Shown here piece after piece: positions 22,126 to 30,719 of a stretch of DNA of 31,796 nt. A model generated the notes under the pieces. The model searched no databases and was not told the DNA's origin. It saw nothing but the letters and a program-made list of their open reading frames with translations. Source of the stretch: an uncultured Bacilli bacterium (GTDB lineage Bacteria > Bacillota_I > Bacilli_A > RF39 > UBA660); the NCBI GenBank assembly GCA_947600015.1, contig CANQFX010000003.1, positions 1 to 31,796 on the forward strand, written 5' to 3'. Both the position numbers and the translations under genes were made by a program. Numbering within the stretch: the stretch's first letter is position 1; each line of letters starts with the position of its first letter.

Positions 22126-23892
22126 CTATTCTACCGTAACACTTTTTGCTAGATTTTTTGGTTTATCAATATCACATCCTCGCATCTTTGCCACTTCATA
22201 GGCAAGGAGTTGTAATACAGGTACCACTAAAATTGGTTGAAAAAAGAAATTTATTTTAGGAACAGTAATTGAATAATCATAATTGCACTGTTTTTGGGTT
22301 CCTACCACAATCACTTTTGCTCCTCGAGATTTTACTTCTTCTATATTAGAAATTGTTTTTTCCAAAATATCTTCTTCCGTTACAATCGCAATTACTGGAG
22401 TATCTTTTTCAATCAAAGAAATCGTTCCATGCTTTAACTCACCTGCTGGATATGCTTCACTATGCATATAGGAAATTTCTTTTAATTTTAAACTTCCTTC
22501 TAGAGAAATGGCATAATCTATCTTTCTTCCGATAAAGAATAAATGTTCTTTTTTATAAATCTCTTTGGCAATACGATGATATTCTTCTCTCCTTGCTAAT
22601 ACTTCTTTTAATAAAGTAGGAAGTGTTTTTATTTCTGATAATATCTCGGCTTTTTCTTTTTCGTTGCAAGGGGCACTATCATAGGCAAGTAGCGCAAGAA
22701 TTGCTACTTGTAAAATATATGCTTTTGTAGTAGCCACTGCAACTTCTGAACCAGCTTCTATAAATAGACTTTGATCTGCTTCTCTGGCAATGGTAGAAGT
22801 TTTTACATTTACAATTGCTAGAGTATCAATTTGATTTTCTTTTGCTTTTCGCATTGCGGCTATCGTATCTGCTGTCTCTCCTGATTGTGAAATCAAAATT
22901 ACTAAAGTTTTTCTATCATATTGTATTGTTTTATACCGATATTCACTTGCATATTCACATACTACCCGAATGTGTGCTTTTTCTTCTAACAATGATTTCC
23001 CTATCATGCCTGCATACATAGCAGAACCGCATGCGACAATGTGAATTTCCTCATATTTTTTTAAATTGGGAAGAATAGAGATATCTTCAAGAAATGGTTT
23101 TAATGTTCTCTCTAGAACAATCGGTTCTTCCATCATTTCTTTTAACATAAAGTGTTCATAGCCATTTTTATTATTTTCTTCCTTTAATAAATCCGTAGTT
23201 AGTATTTTTTTCTCTACTATTATTCCATCTTTTTTAACTTCCATAGAATGTAAAGTCACTTTGGCAATCTCATCATCTTCTAATAAAATATACTGATTTG
23301 TATACTGAATGATTGCCACAATATCACTAGCTACAAAATATTCTTTTTCTCCAATTCCTAGGATTAAAGGAGAATCCTTTCTCACTGCATACAAATTTTC
23401 CATTCCTTCTATCATAATTGCCAAAGCATAAGAACCCTTTAACCTTGAAATGGCCTTTTCTATTGCTTCTTCCACATTCCCTTCATTATAATAATGAATT
23501 AAAGCTGCAATCACTTCTGTATCTGTTGTACTTTGAAAAGAAATCCCCTCTTTTTTCAACTGTTCTCTCAGTTCCTCTGCATTTTCAATAATTCCATTAT
23601 GAACTAAACAAATTTTCTCCACTTTATGAGGATGGGCATTTTTTTCACTTACTTCTCCGTGCGTTGCCCATCTTGTATGAGCAATTCCTAAATGACTATT
23701 TAATAATGGTATAGTTTCTATTTTTTTCTCTAGATTTAATACTGGGCCTACACTTTTTATCACTTGTATTTCTTCTTGATTTGCTAGTGCCATCCCAGCA
23801 GAGTCATATCCTCGATATTCTAATTTTTTTAACCCCTCTATTAAAACGGATTTGGGATTTCTTGATCCAATATATCCCACAATTCCACACAT
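22126..23892 (-). CDS. glmS: Glutamine-fructose-6-phosphate aminotransferase (isomerizing)
   Basis: This 588-residue enzyme makes glucosamine-6-phosphate from fructose-6-phosphate and glutamine, the first step to UDP-GlcNAc and cell wall. Cys2 of MCGIVGYIG is the nucleophile of the glutaminase (class II amidotransferase) domain; the motifs RWATHGE and the NGI-EN loop are present. Two SIS sugar-isomerase domains fill the rest, including ISQSGETADT and SLKLKEISYMHSEAYPAGELKHG. It ends in KNLAKSVTVE, the family C-terminus. GGAGG precedes the ATG. A glmS ribozyme stands upstream, so the mRNA is expected to self-cleave and be degraded when glucosamine-6-phosphate is plentiful. Confidence 0.98.
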   Translation of the reverse strand: MCGIVGYIGSRNPKSVLIEGLKKLEYRGYDSAGMALANQEEIQVIKSVGPVLNLEKKIETIPLLNSHLGIAHTRWATHGEVSEKNAHPHKVEKICLVHNGIIENAEELREQLKKEGISFQSTTDTEVIAALIHYYNEGNVEEAIEKAISRLKGSYALAIMIEGMENLYAVRKDSPLILGIGEKEYFVASDIVAIIQYTNQYILLEDDEIAKVTLHSMEVKKDGIIVEKKILTTDLLKEENNKNGYEHFMLKEMMEEPIVLERTLKPFLEDISILPNLKKYEEIHIVACGSAMYAGMIGKSLLEEKAHIRVVCEYASEYRYKTIQYDRKTLVILISQSGETADTIAAMRKAKENQIDTLAIVNVKTSTIAREADQSLFIEAGSEVAVATTKAYILQVAILALLAYDSAPCNEKEKAEILSEIKTLPTLLKEVLARREEYHRIAKEIYKKEHLFFIGRKIDYAISLEGSLKLKEISYMHSEAYPAGELKHGTISLIEKDTPVIAIVTEEDILEKTISNIEEVKSRGAKVIVVGTQKQCNYDYSITVPKINFFFQPILVVPVLQLLAYEVAKMRGCDIDKPKNLAKSVTVE

Positions 23893-23934
23893 AAATAACC
23901 TCCATATAAAAACTTAGTGTCAATATATCCTTTG

Positions 23935-24060
23935 TTATAATTTTGATTTTATTTTTTTAGATATATCTTTCGAACCACCAAATCCGTAGTAGCATCCGCC
24001 GAATCTTTCGATTACTACTAACCTCGTCAACTTAAAAAGTCCTGGCGCTAAAATGAAATT
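23935..24060 (-). ncRNA. glmS ribozyme/riboswitch
   Basis: The minus strand has the conserved core: AGCGCCAGGACU at 24049-24038, GUUGACGAGG downstream, then UCGAAAGAUUCGGCGGAUGC and an AGUAG/CUACU P3 stem. The predicted cleavage is before the G at 24048. It lies in the 5' leader of glmS, about 45 bases before the start codon; glucosamine-6-phosphate is the cofactor. The 3' edge of the ribozyme is approximate. Confidence 0.95.
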
Positions 24061-24090
24061 TCCAACCTTTCTATCATTCATTCTACTATT

Positions 24091-24119
24091 AGTATATACA
24101 AAAAAAAGAAATTTGCCAA
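24091..24119 (-). promoter_or_regulatory. glmS promoter
   Basis: TTGGCA (24114-24119), 17 bases, TATACT (24091-24096) on the minus strand. Transcription would start near 24085, about 37 bases upstream of the ribozyme cleavage site. The -35 box is inside the loop of the preceding gene's terminator. Confidence 0.8.
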
Positions 24120-24125
24120 TTTCTT
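24101..24125 (-). terminator. Terminator of the single-ring ATPase gene
   Basis: On the minus strand, GAAAT and ATTTC arms with the loop TGGCAA are followed by eight T. It shares bases with the glmS promoter. Confidence 0.65.
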
Positions 24126-25081
24126 TATTCAATAGAATCGCCTAATTTTTGATATAGATGGTGTGTTGCGTTATATTCTGAAATTTGATCAGCAAAAATT
24201 TTAGAAAAATCAACCATTGCTTTTTTAATCACATCAGGATAGATATTTTTACTTGTCATAATTGCCATCTTAAAATCCATAATATCTACTTCTGTTCGGT
24301 TATCAAATAAGGCATTAGAAAACGCTTGTTGAACTAATGTTAAAGAAACATCTGGATAACGAGAACCAATCTCGTAAATTCTTTTATACTCACTTGTAAC
24401 ATCGGTAATAAATTCCATAATTTTTCTTTGAATGAACGGACTATATTTCATCTTTGCCCCCGTTCTTTTTTCAATTTTAGGTAATGTTCCTAGTAAAATT
24501 TGAATATTTTCTTCTCGGGTTGGTTCTGATACTTCTACTTTTTGAAAACGACGAACAAAGGCTTTATCGCGTAAAATATAGCGTTCATATTCTTCTGTTG
24601 TCGTAGCCCCAATTACTTTAATATCTCCTCGATCTAACGCTGGCTTAAACATATTTGCAAAGTCAAGTGCCTCTCCTTTTGTCCCCATTAAGGTATGAAT
24701 TTCATCAATAAATAAAATCAGTTTTGTTTTTGACTTCAATTCATCAATCAAAGTTTGAATTTTTGCTTCTCCTGTCACAGGGTCTGACCCAAGTAAAGCA
24801 GAAGTATTCATTTTTATGACTTGATAATCTTTTAAAATTTCTGGTACATCACCAATTTGAATTCGATAGGCAAGCCCCTCTACAATTGCTGTTTTTCCAA
24901 CTCCAGGTTTTCCAATTAAAACTGCAGATTTATCTGGAGTAAGTAATATTAAAATTAATTGCTTGATTTGTTCATCTCGTCCAATGGCAGGATTTGTAAT
25001 ATAATCATTTTTTTGAAAATTTTCCCCATAGTTTTCTAACATACTAATTCTTTTTTTTCGCAAATCAAACTTTTCTTCCAC
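24125..25081 (-). CDS. Single-domain Clp D1-type AAA+ ATPase
   Basis: This 318-residue protein has one AAA+ module like the D1 ring of ClpA/ClpB/ClpC: NPAIGRDEQIKQL (30-42), Walker A GKPGVGKT (57-64), Walker B with FIDEIHTL (124-131), IGATTTEEY (158-166), arginine-finger Arg177-Arg178 in FVRRFQKV. It lacks Clp_N, the M coiled coil, the D2 ring and any ClpP loop, so it is not a truncated ClpB: the C-terminus (VDIMDFKMAIMTSKNIYPDVIKKAMVDF) is its own. The start is GTG 25081 because AAGGAG lies 8 bases before it; upstream in-frame ATG codons overlap the promoter. It may be a dedicated unfoldase or an assembly factor; target unknown. Confidence 0.85.
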   Translation of the reverse strand: MEEKFDLRKKRISMLENYGENFQKNDYITNPAIGRDEQIKQLILILLTPDKSAVLIGKPGVGKTAIVEGLAYRIQIGDVPEILKDYQVIKMNTSALLGSDPVTGEAKIQTLIDELKSKTKLILFIDEIHTLMGTKGEALDFANMFKPALDRGDIKVIGATTTEEYERYILRDKAFVRRFQKVEVSEPTREENIQILLGTLPKIEKRTGAKMKYSPFIQRKIMEFITDVTSEYKRIYEIGSRYPDVSLTLVQQAFSNALFDNRTEVDIMDFKMAIMTSKNIYPDVIKKAMVDFSKIFADQISEYNATHHLYQKLGDSIE

Positions 25082-25100
25082 TAGAATCACTCCTTGTATT

Positions 25101-25182
25101 ATTATACCACAATCATCTCTTTTTATCATGTGTTGCCATTTTCTTCTAGCATCATTATAACACAAACTAAAATTTACAACAA
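25101..25182 (-). promoter_or_regulatory. Promoter(s) of the single-ring ATPase gene
   Basis: Minus strand: TTGTTG (25177-25182), 17 bases, TATAAT (25154-25159). A second TATAAT (25101-25106) lies just ahead of the ribosome site with only weak -35 candidates. Both are within the 3' flank of the CDF transporter gene. Confidence 0.65.
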
Positions 25183-25194
25183 TGGATGTAGGCA

Positions 25195-26067
25195 TTACTC
25201 TTTTACTTCAATTGGATTTACATGAATGACCGTTAAATAAATTTCCGGTATTTTTTTATCAATTTCTTTTTCTAAATGATTAGCAATTTCATGACTTTCA
25301 AAAGTAGTTAAATTTCCATCTACATAAATAGTAAAAGAAATTTGATATTGATATCCTACCGGTGTAGAGTTAAAATGAATTACTTTTTTTACTTCTGGGT
25401 GTTTTTTAATAATTTCTAATACTTGATTTTTTGTTTCTGTAGAAATGGATTTATCCATCAAAACATCATAACTTTCTAAAAAAATCTTAACTGCTGTTGT
25501 AAAAATCCAAAGAGCAATGATAATTCCTACGATTCCATCGATAAAATAAATTTTAAAAAGACTCATTAGACAAGAGACTAAGTTTAACAGTGTTAAGAAA
25601 CAATCATTTCGATGATCTTTTGAATTCGCAAGAATTAACAAATTATGATATTTCTTAGAAATTTTATTTGTATAAAGAAATAAACTAAATTTAATGATTA
25701 AAGTCACAATACAGACGATTACTAACCAAATGGAAAAAAGATAATGTTTTTGACTTAACAAAGAAAAAAAAGAATTTTTAAATACTTGATAGGCCAAAAG
25801 AATCATTGCGATACTAATTAACAAAGAATAAATGTATTCCGCTTTACCATGTCCTAGATTATGATCATCATCACTTGGTTTTGAAGAAATCTTATTGCCA
25901 ATAAAGGTCATAATAGAAGAAAAGATATCAGAGGCACTATTCATTGCATCTGCAATCATTGCTTGACTATTTGTTAAAAACCCTACTATTGCTTTCATGA
26001 TAAATAAAATTGAATTTCCTAAAATTCCTAAAATACTCGCTTTTTTTACTGCTTCAAACTTTTTCAT
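25195..26067 (-). CDS. Cation diffusion facilitator, probably Mn(II) exporter
   Basis: This 290-residue membrane protein is a CDF transporter: six TM helices between about 10 and 205, then a cytoplasmic ferredoxin-like domain. Metal-site positions are Asn43/Asp47 in TM2 (ADAMNSASD at 39-47), HNLGHGKAEY at 69-78, and Asp151/Asp155 in TM5 (SKDHRND). Zinc CDFs have HxxxD in TM5; here it is DxxxD with NxxxD in TM2, the pattern I recall for manganese-selective MntE-type exporters. The protein would export metal with proton antiport from the cytosol. GAGAGG precedes the start. Manganese is inference from the residues. Confidence 0.9.
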   Translation of the reverse strand: MKKFEAVKKASILGILGNSILFIMKAIVGFLTNSQAMIADAMNSASDIFSSIMTFIGNKISSKPSDDDHNLGHGKAEYIYSLLISIAMILLAYQVFKNSFFSLLSQKHYLFSIWLVIVCIVTLIIKFSLFLYTNKISKKYHNLLILANSKDHRNDCFLTLLNLVSCLMSLFKIYFIDGIVGIIIALWIFTTAVKIFLESYDVLMDKSISTETKNQVLEIIKKHPEVKKVIHFNSTPVGYQYQISFTIYVDGNLTTFESHEIANHLEKEIDKKIPEIYLTVIHVNPIEVKE

Positions 26068-26123
26068 AACACGCCTCTCATAATGAATATTGCTTTCTTG
26101 ATTATATCATAGTTTTTAAAAAA

Positions 26124-26666
26124 TCAAATCCCTATTTTTAAATTCTGATATGGAATTACAATTTTGAATTGTGCAGAAGAATATGAAGCAACCTGATAAC
26201 TAGGGAAAAATAGCATTAAGCCCGTCATCGTAAAAGCAAAATTTTGGAAATTTTCTTTGCTTGGTTTTGTCCCGTTTATTAACATTTCTGCATTTACAAT
26301 TTTCTCATTGTTAGAAAGAATCCTTCTACTTTCCTTTGATAATATTTCTAATAATGCAGAATTTTTCCTGATTAAATCTTCTATGTCTATAATAGACTCT
26401 TTTTTCTTATCATAACAAATTGTTATAATTTCATTCTTTGGATGCGCACCTCCTGTATACATTGAACTATAAAAAACGATACTAATATAATCGGAATATT
26501 CATATTCGTCATGACTCATATCTAGCGTATAAGTAATTTGTTCTTGTACTGGTTCTTTTGCCATATTCATAAATTCTGTTATTTTCTTGTAAACTACATC
26601 ATATATTACTTGTCCTAATTTTTTATCATTTGTTCTAGGATAAGCAATTTGAATTCCATTATTCAT
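26124..26666 (-). CDS. DUF3298-domain protein, no signal peptide
   Basis: This 180-residue protein corresponds to the domain found in RsiV and PdaC-like proteins (DUF3298, with DUF4163-like start): IAYPRTNDKKLGQVIYDVV at the beginning, YSSMYTGGAHP at about 68-78, IDIEDLI, then a mixed region to NFQNFAFTMTGLMLFFPSYQVASYSSAQFKIVIPY. Relatives are extracytoplasmic with an N-terminal anchor; this one starts directly with the domain. The GGTGATGATAT ribosome region fits the ATG. Either it is cytosolic or the anchor is absent. No partner sigma factor is seen. Confidence 0.75.
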   Translation of the reverse strand: MNNGIQIAYPRTNDKKLGQVIYDVVYKKITEFMNMAKEPVQEQITYTLDMSHDEYEYSDYISIVFYSSMYTGGAHPKNEIITICYDKKKESIIDIEDLIRKNSALLEILSKESRRILSNNEKIVNAEMLINGTKPSKENFQNFAFTMTGLMLFFPSYQVASYSSAQFKIVIPYQNLKIGI

Positions 26667-26715
26667 ATATCATCACCAATATAAAATATGAAATAGATGA
26701 TAGAAAAATACAAAA

Positions 26716-27576
26716 CTAATTTATGTAAATGAAAAAGATTCCTATCACAATCAAAAGAGAGGCCACTAGTTTACGAAATAAATGATTTCTTTCCTTTAAA
26801 AACAAATAACCAATAATTACATTCAACAGAACACTTAAACTACAAAAAGGTGCCACCATAGTAACTGGTCCTAATTGATATGCTTTTAATTTTAATATCA
26901 TCATCATGGCCCAAGAAAAAGCACTAAGTAAAATCATTTTTTTATTCCCATGATTATATTCCTCTATGATTTCTATTCGTTTTATTTTTTCAAAAAGACA
27001 AATGATACAAGCAGGAATAAATAAAATAAAGGCAACATAAAAGGCTAAATTAAATTGGTTTGAATAATTAACATCTAAAAATAAAGCAATACCCATGCAT
27101 AAGTTCGCAAGTACTCCCAATTTTATATAGGTATGATTTTGGATCTTTCCTCTACTATAAAAAACAAATAAATTACCAAAAATGATGAAAACAATACCAA
27201 TGAAGTGCGTCCATATTAATGGTTCTTTAAAAAAGAAAAAGCCCATTACAATCATAAATACCGTAGAAAGTTGTTTTATCATTCCATAATACGATACATC
27301 TAAAAAACAGCGTGCAATCGTAGAGAGTTTTGCATGAAGGGCATAAAAAATGGAGGCTAGACCTAAAAAGAAAAAAACAGAAATTTTTTTGGGGAAAGAA
27401 AATGGGAAAAATATGAGAAAACACAAACTAAAAATTGCACCAATATATTGAACCAAAGCTGCAAAGGAACTAGCTTTTTTCATTTTTTGTGTTGCAATCT
27501 TATAAGTATGATTAAAACTAACTGTGAAAATCAAATATAAAGCGATATAAAATTGCCAACAAGAAAATAAATTCAT
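26716..27576 (-). CDS. EamA/DMT-family transporter
   Basis: This 286-residue protein has about ten hydrophobic helices in two similar halves, the drug/metabolite transporter layout. Typical short motifs are present at the ends of both halves: MGFFFFKEPLIWTHFIGIVFIIFGNLFV in the first and LNVIIGYLFLKERNHLFRKLVASLLIVIGI in the second, each with a KE-x-helix turn followed by G-x-x-x-I-x-x-G. The substrate is unknown. AAGGAG precedes the start at 8 bases. It is followed after 49 bases by the DUF3298 gene on the same strand. Confidence 0.88.
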   Translation of the reverse strand: MNLFSCWQFYIALYLIFTVSFNHTYKIATQKMKKASSFAALVQYIGAIFSLCFLIFFPFSFPKKISVFFFLGLASIFYALHAKLSTIARCFLDVSYYGMIKQLSTVFMIVMGFFFFKEPLIWTHFIGIVFIIFGNLFVFYSRGKIQNHTYIKLGVLANLCMGIALFLDVNYSNQFNLAFYVAFILFIPACIICLFEKIKRIEIIEEYNHGNKKMILLSAFSWAMMMILKLKAYQLGPVTMVAPFCSLSVLLNVIIGYLFLKERNHLFRKLVASLLIVIGIFFIYIN

Positions 27577-27622
27577 CTTTCTTACTCCTTATCATAGTTT
27601 ATTAATTTATTTTTATTTGGTC

Positions 27623-27661
27623 ACATAAAAAACTCTGTTTTCTTATTTTTGACAGAGTTTT
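27623..27661 (-). terminator. Terminator of the glycolipid synthesis pair
   Basis: AAAACTCTGT (27629-27638) with ACAGAGTTTT (27652-27661), a 10-bp stem, and a T tract on the minus strand after it. Confidence 0.9.
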
Positions 27662-27670
27662 CATTTTATT

Positions 27671-28792
27671 CTAGTCTTTATTTTCTTTGTTTTTCTTTGG
27701 ATCTCTTTCGTCAAAGAAAATATTTTCTTTCACAAAGTTTACTAAATCATTGGCGGCATTTTTATTTATTACCTTATTTTGATTTTCTATCATTTCTTGT
27801 TGTAGTTTTTTATCTTCTAGTAATTTTTTGGTGTTTTCTATAACTTCATCTATTGTATTTGATACCAAACTTAAATGATTGTTTTTAAAAAAATTCGCAT
27901 TATAATTTTCTACTCCAGGAATTGGCATAATATGCACCATTGGTTTATTTAAAACTGCTACTTCTGTACTCGTCAGTCCCCCTGGTTTTGTTAAGACCAC
28001 ATCGCTTTCTCTAATATAATCACTCATATTATCCACAAAACCATTTACTATTAAACGATCGTCTTTTATACTAGATAGTTCTTTTAATAATTTTTTATTA
28101 CTACCACAAATTACAATGACATAGGCATCTATCTTATTTAATATTTCCTTAATAATATTTTTTATATTACCAAAACCCATACTTCCCGAAGTGACTAATA
28201 TGTTTGGCTTATCTTTTTTTAATGACAAATTTGTTTGTTGTTCTCTAAAACTTGTGGAGATAGGAATACCAATGGGAAGTAAAACTTTTTCATCAATTCC
28301 CTTTTGGATAAATTCTTTTTTCAACGATTCATGTGGTATCACAAAATAATCTGGTGTCGTTTCATTCCAAAATGGAATATTCGTATAATCTGTTGCAACA
28401 TTCATTAATTTTATATCAAACCCTTCTTTTTTTAAGGAAGTAATTGCCATAGAAGGAAATAAATGAGGACATATGACTAAATCATAACGATTATTTCTAA
28501 TGAACTCTAATATTTTATTTTTTCCTAATTTATTTAATTCATATACTGGACTTGTTAGCCCTACTTTATTATAAGTTTCTCCTAATTTATAAACTCCTTT
28601 AAATATTTTCCCTGTTCCACTTGTTGATGTTAAATATAATTTTTCTATTCTATTTGATATTTTCTTTCCTAAAATACTGAAATAATCTACAAAATCACAC
28701 TCTATTTGATTCAAATTAAATTCACTTTTGATATATCTACCACAAGAATTGTGTCCTCCACCGGTATTACAAGATAGTACTAATATTTTCAT
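27671..28792 (-). CDS. Diacylglycerol glucosyltransferase (MGDG synthase/UgtP type)
   Basis: This 373-residue GT-B enzyme resembles UgtP and MGDG synthase (GT28). The N-terminal domain carries GGGH (11-14) and the family's DYTNIPFWNETTPDYFVIPHESL at about 132-154; the C-terminal domain carries GSMGFG and TKPGGLTSTE at about 268-277, which binds UDP-sugar. It probably adds glucose or galactose from a UDP-sugar to diacylglycerol at the inner membrane face, giving glycolipid and, in many Bacillota, the anchor of lipoteichoic acid. The acidic tail (FFDERDPKKNKENKD) is extra. It begins directly after the CmpB-family gene, so the two are co-transcribed. Confidence 0.9.
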   Translation of the reverse strand: MKILVLSCNTGGGHNSCGRYIKSEFNLNQIECDFVDYFSILGKKISNRIEKLYLTSTSGTGKIFKGVYKLGETYNKVGLTSPVYELNKLGKNKILEFIRNNRYDLVICPHLFPSMAITSLKKEGFDIKLMNVATDYTNIPFWNETTPDYFVIPHESLKKEFIQKGIDEKVLLPIGIPISTSFREQQTNLSLKKDKPNILVTSGSMGFGNIKNIIKEILNKIDAYVIVICGSNKKLLKELSSIKDDRLIVNGFVDNMSDYIRESDVVLTKPGGLTSTEVAVLNKPMVHIMPIPGVENYNANFFKNNHLSLVSNTIDEVIENTKKLLEDKKLQQEMIENQNKVINKNAANDLVNFVKENIFFDERDPKKNKENKD

Positions 28793-29440
28793 TCAATCAC
28801 TCCAACTGTTATTAAACATATTATACAAGTAGTTTTTGTTAAAAGTCTTATCCAAAAATCTTTCTATAGAATTACTTGGTTTCATTCCTCTAGAATACTC
28901 TCTTGCTCTTAATACAGCACTTACGGTTAAGGCGGCATCTAATACTAAAAAGATGGATAAAATAATCATTAAATGTTTCCCTACATTCCTAGGAATGGTA
29001 TTAATAAATTTTTCAATATATGGATAGATATATTTGATCCAAACAATTCCTAAAATCCCCCAAAGAATAGACATACCAAGACATACTCTCCCATTGATAT
29101 TTAAAAACTGATCACTATAATCCCAAGCAGAAAACCCGAGTACTAACTCCATTCCCCAACTCATAATATATTCTAATAAAGAGCCTAAAAAGAAACTAAT
29201 AAACATTAAAGAGAGATTTCCTTTTTCCTTATATTTATATAATAGAAATGTTAAGGCACAAGCACAAATCCCATAACAAATATCAAAGGGACCAATGACA
29301 AGAGCAGAATGATTAATAAATATGCCATGGACGAATAAACTATATATTACTTCACATATCCAACCAAAAACACTGCCCAATATAAATAACCAAAACATAT
29401 GATATATTTCTACTTTTTGTTTTTTACTACCCTTTTCCAC
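28793..29440 (-). CDS. CmpB-family (putative ABC transporter permease-like) membrane protein
   Basis: This 215-residue protein has the CmpB pattern (PF06541): FGWICEVIYSLFVHGIFINHSALVIGPF at about 25-52, a YGICA segment, then SFFLGSLLEYIMSWGMELVLGFSAWDYSDQFLNINGRVCLGMSILWGILGI with about five hydrophobic helices in all, and a basic tail. It is called an ABC transporter permease by similarity only; no ATPase lies here. The start is GTG at 29440, with AGGTGA before it. Its stop is followed immediately by the start of the glycolipid glucosyltransferase, so a role in membrane-lipid or envelope traffic is likely but inferred. Confidence 0.85.
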   Translation of the reverse strand: MEKGSKKQKVEIYHMFWLFILGSVFGWICEVIYSLFVHGIFINHSALVIGPFDICYGICACALTFLLYKYKEKGNLSLMFISFFLGSLLEYIMSWGMELVLGFSAWDYSDQFLNINGRVCLGMSILWGILGIVWIKYIYPYIEKFINTIPRNVGKHLMIILSIFLVLDAALTVSAVLRAREYSRGMKPSNSIERFLDKTFNKNYLYNMFNNSWSD

Positions 29441-29460
29441 TTTTTCACCTACTATATAAT

Positions 29461-29489
29461 ATATTATTACTAAAATTTATTTAAGACAA
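29461..29489 (-). promoter_or_regulatory. Promoter of the CmpB/glucosyltransferase pair
   Basis: TTGTCT (29484-29489), 17 bases, TAATAT (29461-29466) on the minus strand. In the 325-base gap 29441-29765 I otherwise see only a terminator near 29661-29694 and AT-rich DNA; no gene is supported. Confidence 0.6.
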
Positions 29490-29660
29490 TAGAAATGCTT
29501 CGCTTTCATTTTCTTTTCTTTCAAAATTTTGTGTAGTAGCTTAGAAATATTTGTTATTCTCATATCTTTACCTTTTATTTGGTGTAATTATTTCTTTCTA
29601 TTGTAATTTAAATCATTCGTAATATTACTTATTTTATTTATTCCATCATCTTTCATAATG

Positions 29661-29694
29661 AAAAAAGAAGAGTTTGATTTCTTCTAATACTCTT
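29661..29694 (-). terminator. Terminator of the restriction-modification operon
   Basis: AAGAGT (29668-29673) pairs with ACTCTT (29689-29694) around a 15-nt loop; six T follow on the minus strand. The loop is large and the stem short. Confidence 0.6.
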
Positions 29695-29765
29695 TTTAAT
29701 CATTATTTTTATTTTCTAGATCATAGAAGATTTTTCTTTTCTGTATTCTGAATTATCTAGTATTT

Positions 29766-30719
29766 TTATGTTCTGTTGCTTAATATATCTTCTAGTATTT
29801 GATTAAATCCATATTCATTAACAAAGTAATTAAATGGACATTTTTTTAAATTTGCAAGTATATTTTCTTTATCTCGATATAATTTATTTTTTTGACTTGG
29901 ATTAATTAAGGAATTGAAAAATATCCCATCCATAAATGAAATATAATGAACTCCTCTTTCTCCCCAACCAACAAAGTCAATGATTTCAGTCATTTGTTTA
30001 TCTTGTCCACCGCCAGATTCTTTTAGTATTTTATGTTCCACTATGACAAAAATATCATCTATCTTAATCAAGCCATCTGGCATTTTTCCTTGATGCGTTT
30101 CTCTAAATTCAAAATTAATATGATTCTTTTCTATTATTTTATCAAATAACTTATTATCTCCTGCATCTGGTAATATATAATATAAATCATTTTCAATTTG
30201 ATTTGCATCATTAATTTTGGGAATATCAAACTCCTTACATATTTTTTTTAATTTCTCTACTCCCATCACACTTTTTCTTTTGTGGCTGTAATTATCCGTT
30301 AATACTTGAAAAATAATATCTGAATAATTTCTATTTAAATATAACTGATGTCTATCTTTTAAATAACAGTCTATAATATATTCTTTTTCATCCTTTTCTA
30401 ATTTGTTTAAATACATCTCGTAAGTAACATCATGTACCATAAAATATTGTGAAAGAGCGCAACAATTCATTCCTTCAAATCTTAGACATGCATCGATAGC
30501 AGCTAAAATTTGTGTATTATGAGAAGAATCTCCTGCTTGTTTATATTCGTTATATGAAGTAAGCAATTCTAATAATTCTGCATTTTTATTTAACAATTCT
30601 GTCGGAGTTGTATCATCTATTGGCAATACCACTTTATTTAACGTTTCTCTAGCAATCGGATCAATATTTTTTGTGGGATGTTCTAAACACTCATTAAATA
30701 ATGCAATATTTTTAAGCAT
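29766..30719 (-). CDS. Type II restriction endonuclease (PD-(D/E)XK)
   Basis: This 317-residue protein has a late PD-(D/E)XK core: Pro214-Asp215 in MPDGLIKIDD, then Glu228-His229-Lys230 in VIVEHK, the spacing of a metal-dependent nuclease. A Gly/Gln stretch and the motif KQMTEIIDFVGWG follow. The first 200 residues are helical and would carry DNA recognition or dimerisation. Its ATG overlaps the end of the methyltransferase gene by 8 bases, which is the usual tight coupling for a restriction-modification pair. The recognition sequence cannot be read from the protein. Confidence 0.85.
   Translation of the reverse strand: MLKNIALFNECLEHPTKNIDPIARETLNKVVLPIDDTTPTELLNKNAELLELLTSYNEYKQAGDSSHNTQILAAIDACLRFEGMNCCALSQYFMVHDVTYEMYLNKLEKDEKEYIIDCYLKDRHQLYLNRNYSDIIFQVLTDNYSHKRKSVMGVEKLKKICKEFDIPKINDANQIENDLYYILPDAGDNKLFDKIIEKNHINFEFRETHQGKMPDGLIKIDDIFVIVEHKILKESGGGQDKQMTEIIDFVGWGERGVHYISFMDGIFFNSLINPSQKNKLYRDKENILANLKKCPFNYFVNEYGFNQILEDILSNRT

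Noticed and set aside
23935..24132. A 65-codon open frame on the minus strand upstream of glmS
   Set aside because: It covers the glmS ribozyme and promoter; the RNA structure explains the bases, and there is no ribosome site.
25082..25195. A longer N-terminus for the single-ring ATPase
   Set aside because: The extra residues cover two promoter-like sites and a ribosome site for the GTG start; they show no Clp pattern.
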